The notes below the pieces were generated by a model, which saw only the letters and a list, made by a program, of their open reading frames with translations, did no database searches and had not been told where the DNA came from. A stretch of DNA of 64,000 nucleotides from Plectrocnemia conspersa (lineage: Eukaryota > Arthropoda > Insecta > Trichoptera > Polycentropodidae): positions 310,001 through 374,000 of the forward strand of contig VTFK01000331.1 in the NCBI GenBank assembly GCA_009617715.1. Direction: 5' to 3'. The position numbers were made by a program, and so were the translations under genes. The stretch's first letter is position 1, and each line of letters begins with the position of its first letter. Shown here one piece after another: positions 1-11,537 of this stretch.

Positions 1-1189
1 ATATTCGTATTTAAAAACGAGCAGCTATAAAGGTAAAAATTTATAAAATATACAATAATTTTGAGCATCTAAATGTACGATTTTTTCACGCATGAACATT
101 TATATAAAAATATAAAAATCGAACGATTTCGGTCGTCATATATGTATTCGTTAAATCTATCACTATACGATAGATATGGTCATTTTTAATACGATCTGTA
201 AAAAACGATTGTCACGAAAAATGGCACATTTAAAACGATCGGAATGCACCTTGACGCGGCAGTCCAGAGCGTTATTTCGTCGCCAAAAAAAATTTAACAC
301 AAGACGGAACAGTAATTTTTCATGGATACGAAAATATTCACATTTTACGTCTAAGGCGTCGCAAGCGGCGCAGCAAAACGGAAGCCGAAGTTTGCACGAG
401 TCGGCGACGTTTTTGCAAAAATACTTATTCCGACAAGACCAATGGCGCAGGTAAAAAATCATGAAATATTGAAAAGATATAAATGTCGATACATAAATAT
501 ATTACCGTTTTGTCAATAATACGAAAATAAAAAAATACCGAGGTTAACGAGGATCGTATAGTTTTCGTAAATCTGATAAAAAATTTAAATATATAATACA
601 CGCGAAGCGAAATTAGTTGGAGGTATAGTACGAACCATGTTTAATTTTCGACTTTAATCGAGACGTACGTCGCGAACGTACGAAACCTTAAACCGGTGCA
701 AAAATACTGTACAAAATATATATTCGCGTATTCGTCGATCAGACGTCTTAAAATTTACGAAGAGCGCTTTCGATCGTCCGTCGCGAGCTTCGGTCCCGTC
801 TTCCGTCCTGCGCGGTATTGCACATATTTTTAAAAATTACGATGTTCGACGAGAACGGTCCGCCGTCGCGCCGCGCGGACGTCTACGGCGCGCGTTGCAA
901 AAATTTGTTACACAAAATATTGAATTTTCTATACGTACATATAATTTAATTACACATATAACTGTACAATATATTCATAATAAAATATGAGCGTATATAT
1001 TCTTCCGCGCGTACATATTTATATAAAAATTATATTCCTTTCGAAGGCACTGCTCGCGACGATGCGACGTCGCGGCGGAACGTCGCAAAGATACGTTCGT
1101 AAAAATCTACGGGACGAGACGAGTCCGTCGGTTTAAAAGTCTATCAGTCTAATCGCCGAACGGGGAGAGACGCAGTGGAGGCCGCGCCG
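1..1189 (-). other. Probable 3' untranslated region and downstream flank of Hairless
   Basis: This stretch lies directly downstream of the Hairless stop codon on the minus strand. It is AT-rich but keeps many CpG dinucleotides, unlike the deep intergenic DNA further along. Opposed open frames at 163-462 and 176-454 overlap almost completely, have no recognisable domain and look like chance. I see no repeats or RNA genes here. Assignment as 3' UTR is inferred from position only; its length is unknown. Confidence 0.4.
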
Positions 1190-2712
1190 TCAATGCTTGG
1201 ACAGGTTCAGCGGGAGATCTGAAACAGACGAGACGGTCAGGCGTCTGGAGGGAGGGAGCGCGCGAAAGTCGCACGTACCCGAAGAGGAGTCCTCTCGAGG
1301 AGCGCGGTCCGCCAGCAGCGGGCCGGCGAGGGCGCTCCACGGGCCGGGGGGCAGCACGGGGTACGGCAGCAGGAACGGATGGTGCGCCCTGGGGCCGTAA
1401 GGCTGATGATAGCCGGCGCCGTAGTAGGCCGGGGAAGGCGCGTACGGCGCCGGCTGGTACCACGGGTAGGCCGCGGCGGGGTCCTCGGGACCCCGGTACA
1501 CGTCCCGGTAGTAGTATTTGTCCGGCGGACGCGAGATGACCGGTTCCGGTCCGGCGGCGCGCGGCCTCCGCTCCGAGCTCTCCGGGCTGGAGCCGAGGTC
1601 GGGCGAGTCGTAGGTCGGAGCGGACCCGCGGCCGTCCGGCTTGCTCAGGAGCGAATGTATGCTGTAGCTGCTGACCGGCTTGGAGACGACGGGCGATCTG
1701 CTGGGAGGGGTAGCGTCGAACGGCGAGGACGCCGGCGAAGAAGTTTTGCTGGAGGCGCCGTCGGAATGCGCGCGCGACGGGCCCGGCTTGGGCGTGGAGA
1801 CCGTCCCGCGCGACCTGCATCGCTTGGTCGAGTCCTCCTGCTCTTCCCTTTCGAACTCCATCAGGATTCTTTTTCTAGGCGAGACCATGGCTCGATCTCG
1901 TTTGCAGTCGACGACGGCGGTCTTGGCGTTGACGGCGGCCGGCCGGACCGACGGGCGGTCGGCGAGAGCCCGGACGACGTCGGCCAAGTCCCGTCGCGCC
2001 CTCCTCCTCCTGGACTTTTTGCGCATTCGTCCACAGCTCTCGTCGCGGTGCCGGCTCGCGCCGTTGGTGAGCCGGCTCGCCGTCCCGTTAGTAGTCTCGA
2101 CGGGGGCGACGTCGAACGGCCTGCGGCGCTTCCGCCTGGCCGCCGGCGCCGTCAACAGCGCGGCGGAGAGCCCCGCGGGCCGCAGATAGCAGCCGGCGAG
2201 CTCTCTGGAGACCCCTCTCCGCGGGGCGGACTGCTTCCACCGGTGGTCCCTCTGCCAGGGAGACGACTGCACGGAGCTGTTATCGTCAGACACTGAAACG
2301 AGAAGAGCGAGGTTTGAGTAGGGAAAAGTAGAAGAGAGGAGGGTGGCGATCCGCGAAAGCCGCTCACCGCTGAGCGAGGCCGCTCGCTCGCGCCGCTGCG
2401 TCGGCCTCGGGGGCGCCGCCGTCGCTGTCGGGGGCCCCGCGGGCGGCGTCCAGTGGCTCTTCCTCGGCACCGACACCCACGCCGTCCGATCGCCGCTGCG
2501 GGCGGTCGCCAGCTCCAGCACGACCTTTCCATCTGAGGGGCAGAAGAGAAGAGATGAAATGAGACGAGGCACGAGGGGAGACTCGTTCGACGACGACGCT
2601 CACCTTGGTAGAACTTGAGACGGCCGCCGGGACGCGGGGGCGGAGGCGCGTCGGGGGCGCCGGAGCCGTTGACGCCCGGCGCGGACTCCGGCTCTCGGAC
2701 TCGGGCTGCGGC
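1190..2712 (-). CDS. H: Hairless, Notch-pathway corepressor (5' end incomplete)
   Basis: Hairless binds Su(H) in the nucleus and recruits Groucho and CtBP to silence Notch target genes. Exons on the minus strand: about 2712-2604, 2532-2368 and 2292-1190, with 71- and 75-nt GT-AG introns; 458 residues are visible. The first visible exon ends in GGRLKFYQ and the next continues DGKVVLELATARSGDRTAWV, which is the Su(H)-binding core. Exon 3 opens with the conserved block DDNSSVQSSPWQRD, then the basic RRKRRRP, VSPRKRILMEFE, the Groucho-type motif YSIHSLL, and ends with the CtBP-binding tail PLNLSKH just before TGA. All these match Drosophila Hairless in order, though the protein is much shorter than the fly one. 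The 5' end is unresolved: an in-frame TGA at 2713-2715 precedes the first visible exon, so an upstream exon must join at an acceptor near or below 2712. The 75-nt intron is in frame and stop-free, so retention would add 25 residues. Confidence 0.93.
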
Positions 2713-3200
2713 TCATAGTGGCGCATGGCCGCTGGGGGGGGGGGCGGGCGCGGCGCGCATGCTGCGCGGCGCCGGCCGGCCGAGGCGAAGGGCGCTGGGG
2801 GCGCTCAGCCGCTGCCGAGCGCCTGACGCCCCCGTACATAGGCCGTCTCCTTCGCCGTCGCGCGTCGCCGCCCGAGACGCCCGAGACGCTCCGCCGACCT
2901 TCTCGCCGCTCCTGCGCTCCTCCGCTCTCCGCTCTCCCTCCGCTCCTCCGCTCCTCCGCACCTCCGCTTTCCCGCGACGTCGGGAAACTTGACGCGCGCC
3001 GCTTTTTCCGAACGGCGACCGCGAGCCGTTCCCCCGACTTTTTTACGATGGCCGACGACGTCGATTCGGCTCGATTTTTTAACTTTTTCTTTTTTCAAAA
3101 TATCACTATATCTTTTCGCTCTCGCTCTCGCTCTCGCTCACCGACTCGACGGCAGTCTGACGAAAATCAGGGCCGAACTTTATTTTCGAAATAATCCGTT
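2713..3200 (-). promoter_or_regulatory. CpG-rich 5' region of Hairless with GAGA-type tract
   Basis: Extremely GC- and CpG-rich DNA upstream of the first visible Hairless exon, with several overlapping open frames in all phases that are expected by chance at this composition. It includes an 11-C polypyrimidine tract ending in AG on the minus strand (around 2734-2744), a good splice-acceptor context, and a CTCTCG-type repeat at 3116-3139 (GAGAGC on the minus strand) resembling GAGA-factor binding tracts of insect promoters. The upstream Hairless exon or exons and the transcription start probably lie here or beyond. Function is inferred. Confidence 0.4.
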
Positions 3201-3690
3201 CGATATTACCCCGCCAGCATTGGGGCAAAACGTTCGAATATTCAAATTTCATTCTTACCTCTGACTTTTTAACATAAAGCCGATCCAAAAACACATTATG
3301 TTCGAGCACGTACATATATATACCTCTGCAAATATATTTCGAGTCTACCCCGAATATTTCAAAACCAAAAATTCGACATGGACAAAAAAACGAAAAATCG
3401 AAAATACGCAGAGAAAAGGTGATAATAATTAAATAAGTCTTACATTAGTGATTGCTAGAGACACGAATTTTCTCTCTATTTTTTAATTATTATTTCAATA
3501 CATTTTAAGATTGATCCCATAAATTATGCCATAGGTCAGCGGAATTGTGACAGTGTGAAGCAACTATGAGTCTGGCAGGAAAGGGGTAAAAATATACGTA
3601 ATATCTATGACATCATTTATAGAAGCCGCATACCACATACGTATATAGTAGATATTATCGTTACATAGGAAATATCGTTATAGTTTTTTA
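3201..3690. other. AT-rich intergenic DNA
   Basis: No coding frame, repeat pair or RNA gene recognised. It separates the Hairless 5' region from the transposon debris that follows. Confidence 0.5.
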
Positions 3691-3699
3691 AAACGTTCC

Positions 3700-4063
<364 letters not shown>

Positions 4064-4111
4064 GATCTAGGAGACAAAATGACTCATGAATATGAAAAAA
4101 CACGGTTTTAA

Positions 4112-4600
4112 TTAATTACTAGCCCGTACGCAAAAATATTCACAAGTTTTTTTGTCTTGTAGATCAACTCCGCCTTTTGTTCTGTTATAAAAATTAGTCA
4201 CCGGTGGTCGCTTGTTTTTGCTGCCTTCACTTTCCGTATTAAAAACTTTTGAACTGAGCAACAAAACCGTGTGAATTTTTTTGAAACACATGTTATCGGG
4301 CAAACTAAACATACTAGTATACAGTTTTTCCTTCCATTTACATTATACGAATCGGATGTGTTTTCATTACACTCCAATAAATCGGACATATTTGATATGA
4401 ACTATAAATAGCGAAAAATTGTTATTAATGTTTTATAAGAAATATTAATTTTAAATGTAAATGTGAAAAATACTAACTTCGTAATTGCAATAATCTTCGT
4501 CCGATTCCGATTCCAATATTTCAATCACGTCTTCGTTATCCGAGAAAAAATTCTACACTTTCAAATTCGAGATCCGATTAATCGGAATTTTTATATCTTT
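4112..4600 (-). mobile_element. piggyBac-type transposase remnant, internally deleted
   Basis: On the minus strand an acidic N-terminal-like segment (DNEDVIEILESESDEDYCNY, from about 4560) is followed only a few hundred bases later by a C-terminal piggyBac block containing FSLPDNMCFKKIHTVLLLSS and NFYNRTKGGVDLQD. Y(N/D)xTKGGVDxxD is the hallmark of the piggyBac DDD/D transposase C-terminal half. The catalytic centre between them is gone and two frames are used, so this is a dead copy. It adjoins the hAT scrap, suggesting a region that tolerates insertions. Confidence 0.75.
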
Positions 4601-5240
4601 CGGCCATCACTTTAAATATTATTTAAGCTAAAGGTAATTTATATTAAAATTATTCAACGAAGTAAAAATATTAAATATGCTTGTCAAGTCGAAAAATAAT
4701 TTAGAAGTGCAGGAATATTCTGCGCTTCGACGAAAATCTCTCGAAGACAGGAAAACAGATACTGACTCACGATTGACGCCGTCTGACGTGTGCGTCAGAG
4801 CGAGTCAGAACGTAAGGCACTTTGCCCTAGCTCTCTCGCTCTGTCACACGCACTTATGCATTTCGCTCGCACACCTACAAGCGAATCCGTGCGACAAAAC
4901 GGGAATATACACACCCACTCTCTTGCAAAATTTTCTGACAAAGTGGTATAGCATGGGCACGTGAAAGTTAAACAAACTTTTGTAAATTATCTTTTTTTAG
5001 CTCTCTCAGGAATTTGTCCTCCTCATTAAAGAAATCTGAGATAACTTTTGAACAAATATTTCCATGATGACATTTTTTAGCTTATCTTCTACGAAGACGT
5101 ACGTGTAATAATTCTACTCGTAATAAAATTACGCGTGTATTGTATTTTGTTTTTCACAGAGCTGTTTGGCAAATTCGTGAAGTAATAAAATGCCCGAATT
5201 ACTAGGCATTTAGAATTTTTTAAATTTATTAGTATTATAT
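4601..5240. other. Intergenic DNA with a small inverted repeat
   Basis: Mostly AT-rich. At about 4788-4856 the segment gtgtgcgtcagagcgag is answered by an approximate inverted copy ending in ctctgtcacacgcac, a possible small foldback element. The open frame 4677-4964 spans it and shows no domain. Otherwise nothing recognised. Confidence 0.4.
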
Positions 5241-5458
5241 TGTGGAAGCCTAGATTTGTTACGGCCAAAACTGGTCGACACTTTAGTAGCACTGGCATGA
5301 CGGTTATTTTCTAGACTGGCAATCTTCAGGGCGTTCGAACGCGTCGTCTCACGTCTGCTTTATATAACCCTGTAAACAACACCATTAATATTCAATAAAA
5401 CATTACTGCAGCGGCTCAATCTGTGTCTAATTGCCACTCGTCACCATCACCGTCACCT
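5241..5458 (+). repeat. MITE family A, right arm
   Basis: Starts at tgtggaagcctagatttg and ends in the family's terminal text ctgcagcggctcaatctgtg followed by tctaattgccactcgtc. The same arm is found at about 19140-19350 (inside a full element) and 36065-36267. It carries no coding capacity and is probably a non-autonomous DNA transposon with long terminal inverted repeats. Confidence 0.8.
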
Positions 5459-5718
5459 AAACTATGTTATATGTTTGTAGATGTATGTTTCATTTTAAGT
5501 AATTTAAGTTGTTTGATTTTTTTAACATTATTATTCGAAATAAGAAGAAATTTAAAAAATAGTTTTTTTTGAGAACGTTTGAGAAGCCGTGCGTGCTTGT
5601 CATCGTATCTGAGTAGGAAATACGTTTGTGTACGTACATAAGTAATGACAAAAAGATACAGCGAGTTCTCGTTCTACGCTCTATTAAAAATATTTCGGTC
5701 CCTTGACAGTTAAATACT

Positions 5719-5917
5719 TTGGCGACGGGAGGCGATGGGTGGCAATTAGCCCCTGCAGTAGTGTTTTTTTTTATTGAATATTAAAGTGTTACATGGTAGA
5801 ATATACAATGGCGTCCGAACCCGCCAGCGTCGACCAGAGAGAGTCCGTTAAGTTTTGGCCATAACAAAATCTAAATAAATATATGTAAATAAATATGAAT
5901 TGGCCCCTACAATATTA
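5719..5917 (+). repeat. MITE family A, left arm
   Basis: Begins with the inverted terminal text ggtggcaattagcccctgca, continues through a GC-rich middle (gtccgaacccgcc) and ends with ttttggccataacaaaatct and a tail toward gaattggcccctacaatatt. This is the inverted partner of the arm at 5241-5458 but lies in the opposite order to the complete copy at 18.9-19.35 kb. The two arms here therefore look like remnants of two insertions or a rearranged one. Confidence 0.75.
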
Positions 5918-6200
5918 TTATATGTTAGAATTATTTTTCTAGAAAACGAGGAGATATTGATAATGTGTTAAATATAATCAAATGGCTCTCCCATTTCGAG
6001 TAATTGCCACCCCCGGTGACCGCTCGTATAGCTCGTCCCTTAGGCCGGTCCTGAGTATGTTTACCAACTTGTGGAGCTGAATGTAAAAACGAAGTTATAA
6101 AAATGATAGAATTTTTCAAAGAATGTGTAAATTTTGGAATGTGTAATGAATGAATAAATAAATTCATAATAGGTTAAAAAATTGTCGCTACATTGAGTCG

Positions 6201-6208
6201 ACTTCCGG
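6201..6208 (+). promoter_or_regulatory. ETS-like site in the eIF4A3 proximal promoter
   Basis: ACTTCCGG, a classic ETS/GABP-type core, sits 34 bases upstream of the eIF4A3 start codon in a short GC-rich patch. Such sites are common in housekeeping promoters. Binding is inferred from the motif only. Confidence 0.3.
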
Positions 6209-6241
6209 CCGCACGCTTTCGCAGTCGTCCACTACGTCAAC

Positions 6242-7669
6242 ATGGCGCGCGAGTCGGAGTCGTGCCCGCTATCCGCGGTCGAATTCGAATCCAGCGAAGA
6301 GTTGCCGGTGGCGACGAGCTTCGAAGACATGGGGTTGAGGCCTGAGCTGCTGCGCGGGGTGTACGCGTACGGCTTCGAGCGGCCATCCGCCGTACAGCGG
6401 CGGTTCGTGGCGGCCGCCGCGTCCGGTCGCGACGTCGTGGCTCAGGCGCAATCGGGCACGGGCAAGTCGGCGGCGCTGGCTCTAGCCGCGCTGCAGTCGG
6501 CGTCGACGGCGGACGACTGCAGCGCGTGCCCGCGCGCCCTGGTGCTGGCCCCTTCGCGCGAGCTAGCCGTACAGCTGCAGCGCGTCGTCCTCGCGCTCGG
6601 AGACCAGCTCCGCGTGCGATGCCACGCTTGCGTCGGAGGCACGGCCCTCGTCGAAGACGCCAGAAAGCTCGACTTCGGCCAGCATATCGTCACGGGTACT
6701 CCGGGCAGAGTATTCGGTTCGTAGGAATTGTTTCTATCCTAAATTCGTTTATTATTAATTATAAAACTTTTAGTCTGGTCCAAATTATTCATATTAAATA
6801 TAATTTATTTTTTAGACATGATCAGGAGACGCGTTCTACGCACGCAGTTTATCAAGATGCTGGTTCTGGACGAGGCCGACGAGATGCTCAACAAAGGATT
6901 CAAAGAGCAGATCTACAACATATACAGATATCTCCCGCCGGCCACTCAAGTCATATTAGTCTCGGCCACTCTGCCTCACGAGATCTTAGAGATGACGTCC
7001 AAGTTTATGACCGATCCTATCAGAATATTAGTTAAACGGTATGTCATTTTTAATAAATATATAATAGATTCAATTTCTACATTTAATTGGCGACCTTTAC
7101 AGCGACGAGCTGACTCTGGAAGGCTTGAAACAATTCTTCGTGGCCGTGGAACGCGAAGAGTGGAAGTTCGATACGCTGTGCGATCTCTACGACACCCTGA
7201 CCATAACCCAAGCCGTAATATTCTGCTGCACAAAACGCAAAGTGGATTGGCTCACTCAAAAGATGCGAGAGGCAAACTTCACGGTCGCCGCCATGCACGG
7301 CGACATGCCTCAGAAAGAAAGGGACTCCATCATGAAAGAGTTTCGCAGCGGAGTGAGGTAAATTTTCTATATTATTAATTGCTTTCATATAATATACATA
7401 TCCGTTTTCTATATAGCCGTGTTTTGATAACGACCGATCTGTGGGCCAGGGGAATAGACGTTCAGCAAGTCTCCCTCGTCATCAACTACGACCTGCCCAA
7501 CAATCGAGAGTTGTACATTCACAGAATCGGCAGATCTGGCAGGTTCGGTAGGAAAGGCGTTGCCATCAATTTTGTCAAATCTGGCGATATCAGGATACTG
7601 AGAGACATAGAACAGTATTATTCGACGCAGATCGACGAGATGCCGATGAATGTGGCTGATTTAGTTTAG
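6242..7669 (+). CDS. eIF4A3: eIF4A3-like DEAD-box RNA helicase (exon junction complex)
   Basis: Nuclear ATP-dependent RNA clamp of the exon junction complex. Exons 6242-6716, 6816-7038, 7103-7357 and 7417-7669 give 401 residues (human 411), and all splice phases agree. Motifs in order: [20 protein letters not shown] and a Q-motif glutamine, Walker A AQSGTGKS, Ia PSRELA, GG, TPGR, II DEAD in [27 protein letters not shown]-like [21 protein letters not shown], and the eIF4A3 tail [20 protein letters not shown]. The last three exons are nearly identical to other eIF4A3 proteins, while the very GC-rich first exon is unusually divergent, with GKT changed to GKS, PTRELA to PSRELA and alanine-rich stretches. 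The exon 1 donor (G|GTTCGT) is weak. Downstream, TTDVWARGLDVPQ of other species is [13 protein letters not shown]. It is probably the functional gene, but a diverged duplicate cannot be excluded. Confidence 0.93.
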
Positions 7670-7803
7670 ATGTATGACTTAACGTTCCAGAATTTTATAT
7701 ACTTGTATACTTAAATATATAACGTATGGTTTAAATCTTTGTTTTATTTTTATCTTTAACCAACTTATCTTTTTATTACATTTGTATATTTCGATGTTTA
7801 ATG

Positions 7804-7809
7804 AATAAA
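7804..7809 (+). terminator. Polyadenylation signal for eIF4A3
   Basis: AATAAA lies 135 bases after the stop codon, followed by AT-rich DNA. It is the first canonical hexamer downstream on the plus strand. Confidence 0.5.
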
Positions 7810-8040
7810 ATTAAATATAAATAATTACAACTCAAGTTTTGAGAAATCATAAAATATTTTTCTTATCGGTGTGAGTTTATCCCTTTTTTTTCAGCTTTAG
7901 CGATGGTATCATCAAATCGCCATGTTCATGGAACACACACATCGCATCATTTTCCAAAAATCTACATAGTGAAATAGTTTTAAAATGGTTTGATAATTAT
8001 TAAAGAAAGAGGAAGCAAAAAGTTTAAATAAATCATGCTT

Positions 8041-8720
8041 AATCAAAAGAGAAAATACTTCACAGTATACCACAGGGGTGCAACTTTGGACCATTGTTGT
8101 TTATAATACATATTAATAATATAGAAAAATGTAAAATACATCTATGTATATGCAGACAACACTTGAATTTATTGCATAGGTGATAATATTAAAAAAGTTG
8201 TAGATGACTTTAATAATGAATTAAGTATAATAAAAGATGCTTAAAAAATAATGTACCTAAACTATTGTAAATGTATGTTTATTAATTATAAAGATATGTT
8301 AAATCATAATATAAAACATTTAGGAGTAATTGTAGATAAAAAATTACATTTTAAGGAGCATTGTAATTACACAATCAAAAATAATAGTAGAAAAATAGGT
8401 ATATTATCTAGGATGAAAAATATGTTAAGAATAAATACAAAAAAAATAATCTACAATAGTATTATATTGCCCCACTTCAATTATTGTACAACAATATTAT
8501 ACATGCTTAGTGAATTAGTTAAAACGATGTTGCAGAAATAAGAGTAGTCTTAAATAAAAATAGATTCATTAGATGTAGAAGTATGATTGATAGATTGTAA
8601 TGTTTGGATATTCAAGAAATATTGAAGATTAATGTTTTAATATTTATATATAAGTTAGAAAATAATATGTTACTAAAGAATTTTAATAAGAAATAAAGAC
8701 GTACATAGATTTAATACTAG
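8041..8720 (+). mobile_element. Decayed non-LTR retrotransposon (LINE) fragment
   Basis: Around 8070-8160 a corrupted reverse-transcriptase segment reads roughly PQGCNFGPLLFIIHINNI, the PQGS..GPLLF motif of LINE polymerases, then a broken YADD region. The longest clean stretch, 8251-8541, reads HLGVIVDKKLHFKEHCNY and later IIYNSIILPHFNYC, the typical region after the catalytic domain in Jockey-like LINEs. Stops and frameshifts are frequent. A related relic sits at 12.7-13.7 kb inside an SF3B2 intron. Confidence 0.75.
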
Positions 8721-9549
8721 ACAATAATTTAAGGATAGAGAGGTTTAATAAAACGAGTATGGCCAGTGGAATATTGTACTGAGGTGTGAATTTGTATAAT
8801 AATATTCTTATAAAAATGTAGCCAGTTTTTTCAACAGAATAATATAAAAATAATATAAACACCTTCCTGTAATCTATGTAAATAAAAGGCAACGTTTTTA
8901 TGTCTATGTACTCCAAACTCAAAAACTACTGGACCGATTTCGCTGAAAATTTCACAGTTTGTTTTTAAATGCTTTTAAATGCTTGCCGCTGTTTTATGAC
9001 ACATCGGCGCAGTGTATTTTTCTTTGTAACCTATAAATTAAGTTTTAGATGTTCGCCGCCGAACTATAATTTTGACATCTCATCATGACGTCACATTACC
9101 GCTGTTGATTTTTCTTTGTTTAAATATATCTTAATTTAGTATTAAATATTCGCATCCTGTCACATTCAACTCATAAATTATATTTTTGATGCTCGCCGCA
9201 ATTCTAATTATTATTTAAATGTATCTCATATTCTGTTATAATGACATCTACACTTCCGTCATAATGTAGGGCAAACCCGTGTAAAATATGTATAAATACG
9301 GTGTAATAAATTGAGCAAAATACAGAACCATTTAGCCAGTCGGGCGAAGCTGAGCTCTGATTTTGAAAGTATATTTCATGAAATAATGCATTTTTCAATT
9401 GTTAAATATTAATTGTGGTAATTGATTTTAGGCTGTTTTGTTGTCATTGTTGCATAAAAATGCAATCAAAACGACAATACATTGGTCGCACAAATATCAA
9501 TTGCATTGGATTGAACAATGCAAGATATACGTGGAAGCTAACAGGCTGC
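8721..9549. other. AT-rich intergenic DNA, probably repeat-derived
   Basis: Contains ctactggaccgatttcgctg at about 8926, text that I associate with repeated insect elements, but no domain or terminal repeats could be defined. Nothing else recognised. Confidence 0.35.
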
Positions 9550-9760
9550 CAGGGCCGGTCCTAGGTTATTTGGCGCCCCAGGCAAACACTAAATTTGCAG
9601 CTCCCCACCTATTAATACTTTAATAACTCAAAAATATAATTGAAATTAAAGTAATCTAATATTATATTTGACACGATACTCTTTTTTGCGATTGTTGGTA
9701 TTTAAGAATTTGTAGTTTTTTTGTCGCGATTTTTTACGCGTGAAATAATCTAAAGAGCAG
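9550..9760 (+). repeat. Dispersed repeat B, copy 1
   Basis: Begins cagggccggtcctaggttat, continues through ggcgccccaggcaaa, ctattaatactttaataact and gtcgcgattttttacgcgtg. Nearly the same 210 bases recur at 19391-19597 in the same orientation. No coding frame; family unknown. Confidence 0.8.
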
Positions 9761-10600
9761 TGTGTATCAAAAAACTGATCTCCTTGGTGAAACTCACAAT
9801 GAGAAATGGCAAGTGCCAAGTGAGAGCACAAAATGATCTATCAAAGCCTTTGCGAACACTCAACAGCCTACGACAGGGCGATGCTCTAGCGTGCTGAATC
9901 ACATGGCTGATTTTATTCCTGAAATGATAGCGAAGAAATACCTACAAATAAAAAAAACAAATACGAAAGAAGATTCTAAAAATGTCTGAGATAAAATAAT
10001 TAGTGAAATTAGTGACATATTCAGCTTTAAAATATTTAAATAATTTTTTACAGTAAAACCTAAAAAAATCAATTTTAATAGACGTATTCTTAGAGAACAC
10101 ATAAAAAATATTAAAAGAAATTATACAAAGACAAGTTGATATCCAAATTAAATGTTATGTATGAAAATTAAACTTTTTGTTATATACCTAACATCAACGC
10201 CTCATCTCGATGTCATTGCGTTATCGACCATCTTTTTTTATATTAATTATTTAAATTATATTTTATGATTAATCATTGTAAGCTCTTAAACTTAAAAAAT
10301 AACATTTTACACGTATTCGATAGTGAGCCTTGTGTATTTTGTTTATTTATGTACATAGTAACCATTTTCTAAGATCATGCGTCTCCAAGGAAATTCAAAA
10401 TAATTAAATTCTTTTTTCTGATTAATCGGAACAAAAGAGAACTACGGTTATGCAATAATAGGCTTTATGTATATATAAATAGATACTATTATTCCATAGC
10501 AGATAGCTATTAACAATTTTTTATAAATAATAATTAAATTATTAGCTCTATTACCTCCTCACCTATTCTATACTCCTGGTAGATTATGATATGTATAATT
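9761..10600. other. AT-rich intergenic DNA
   Basis: No gene, RNA or defined repeat recognised on either strand; the short open frames here have no coding character. Confidence 0.5.
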
Positions 10601-10609
10601 CATATTATG

Positions 10610-10860
10610 TTAGCAAGGAGATCAAGAGACGAGTAGTGTCGGCAAATAAATACTATTTCAGCCTAATAAAACAAATCAAATCGCTGACACTATCTCGTCG
10701 TACAAAGATATAGCTTTACAAAACGTTGATCAGACCAATTCATAGAGCTGGACACTTACCAGGGCCGACGAAAGGCTGCTTGACATATTCGAAAGAAAAG
10801 TGCTTCGCAGGATATATGGCGCTATATGAGAGCAACGAGTGGCGTAACAAGAGGAGCATC
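10610..10860 (+). mobile_element. Fragment of a LINE reverse-transcriptase C-terminal region
   Basis: Reading in two phases gives RRVVSANKYYFSLIKQIKS, LYKTLIRPI, then LTRADERLLDIFERKVLRRI and YGAI. This is the conserved region after the RT domain of widespread arthropod LINEs (usual text TLIRPVVLYG...FERKILRRIYGP). A stop and a phase change mark it as dead. Confidence 0.75.
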
Positions 10861-11537
10861 CACAAAACCAAAATATTATAAGAAAATATCCAAGGTTTAC
10901 TTCTCAAGCAATAAAAATTGTGTAATGCATATGCCGACTGGTGCGTTTCATATACGATACACCAGACCGATTAATACATATACATTTTTTTTATATAATT
11001 CAAGACTCAACTGAACCTTAATTACAAAAACAACAATCATTACAGTCTCTGTAAAATATTGCTACAATAGAAAAGTGAAAACATACGTTCATTACTAATT
11101 TTTCTTCCTATAAACCCATTGCGTCTGCGTCTTGATGCGATCAGCTGAGAGCTGAAGTAGACTATCCGACATCGCAATGGTTTGGCGGGACGTATTAAGT
11201 ATATAGACTTCATCAAGAAACAACATGCAATGGATGACGTACTGTTTTGTTTCACCTTTTAGTCTCAAAAACAAAATTTATCCTTTCTGGGGTAAAAAGT
11301 CATGTGCACCTTTTTATACGTAGAAGTGTTCAATACATAAATGAGCTTAAATTGAACCTCGTTGGAGTTGCACAGCTTGATTCAATTGAAATCAATGTTG
11401 TGATTCACATCTACATTTGAACACCCCATCGAGTGGTGCATGCACAACTGAATGGGCGTTATTAAACTTGGTAAGTCATATAGTATTAGAAAAAAATGAA
11501 AATGAAAAAAAATACACGCGTATTCTTATAAAATAAA
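10861..11537. other. Intergenic DNA downstream of SF3B2
   Basis: AT-rich; a slightly more complex patch at about 11100-11190 has an open minus-strand frame (11040-11255) with no recognisable domain. It may be more LINE debris. No other feature seen. Confidence 0.4.

Noticed and set aside
163..462. Opposed 99- and 92-codon frames near the window start
   Set aside because: They overlap almost exactly on opposite strands and have no domain; more likely Hairless 3' flank.
1379..2296. 305-codon plus-strand frame opposite Hairless
   Set aside because: Antisense shadow in CpG-rich DNA, Arg/Val/Gly-biased, no domain; Hairless on the minus strand explains the region.
2600..3264. Several overlapping open frames on both strands in the Hairless 5' region
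   Set aside because: Stop codons are rare at this GC content; the frames contradict each other and lack recognisable protein text.
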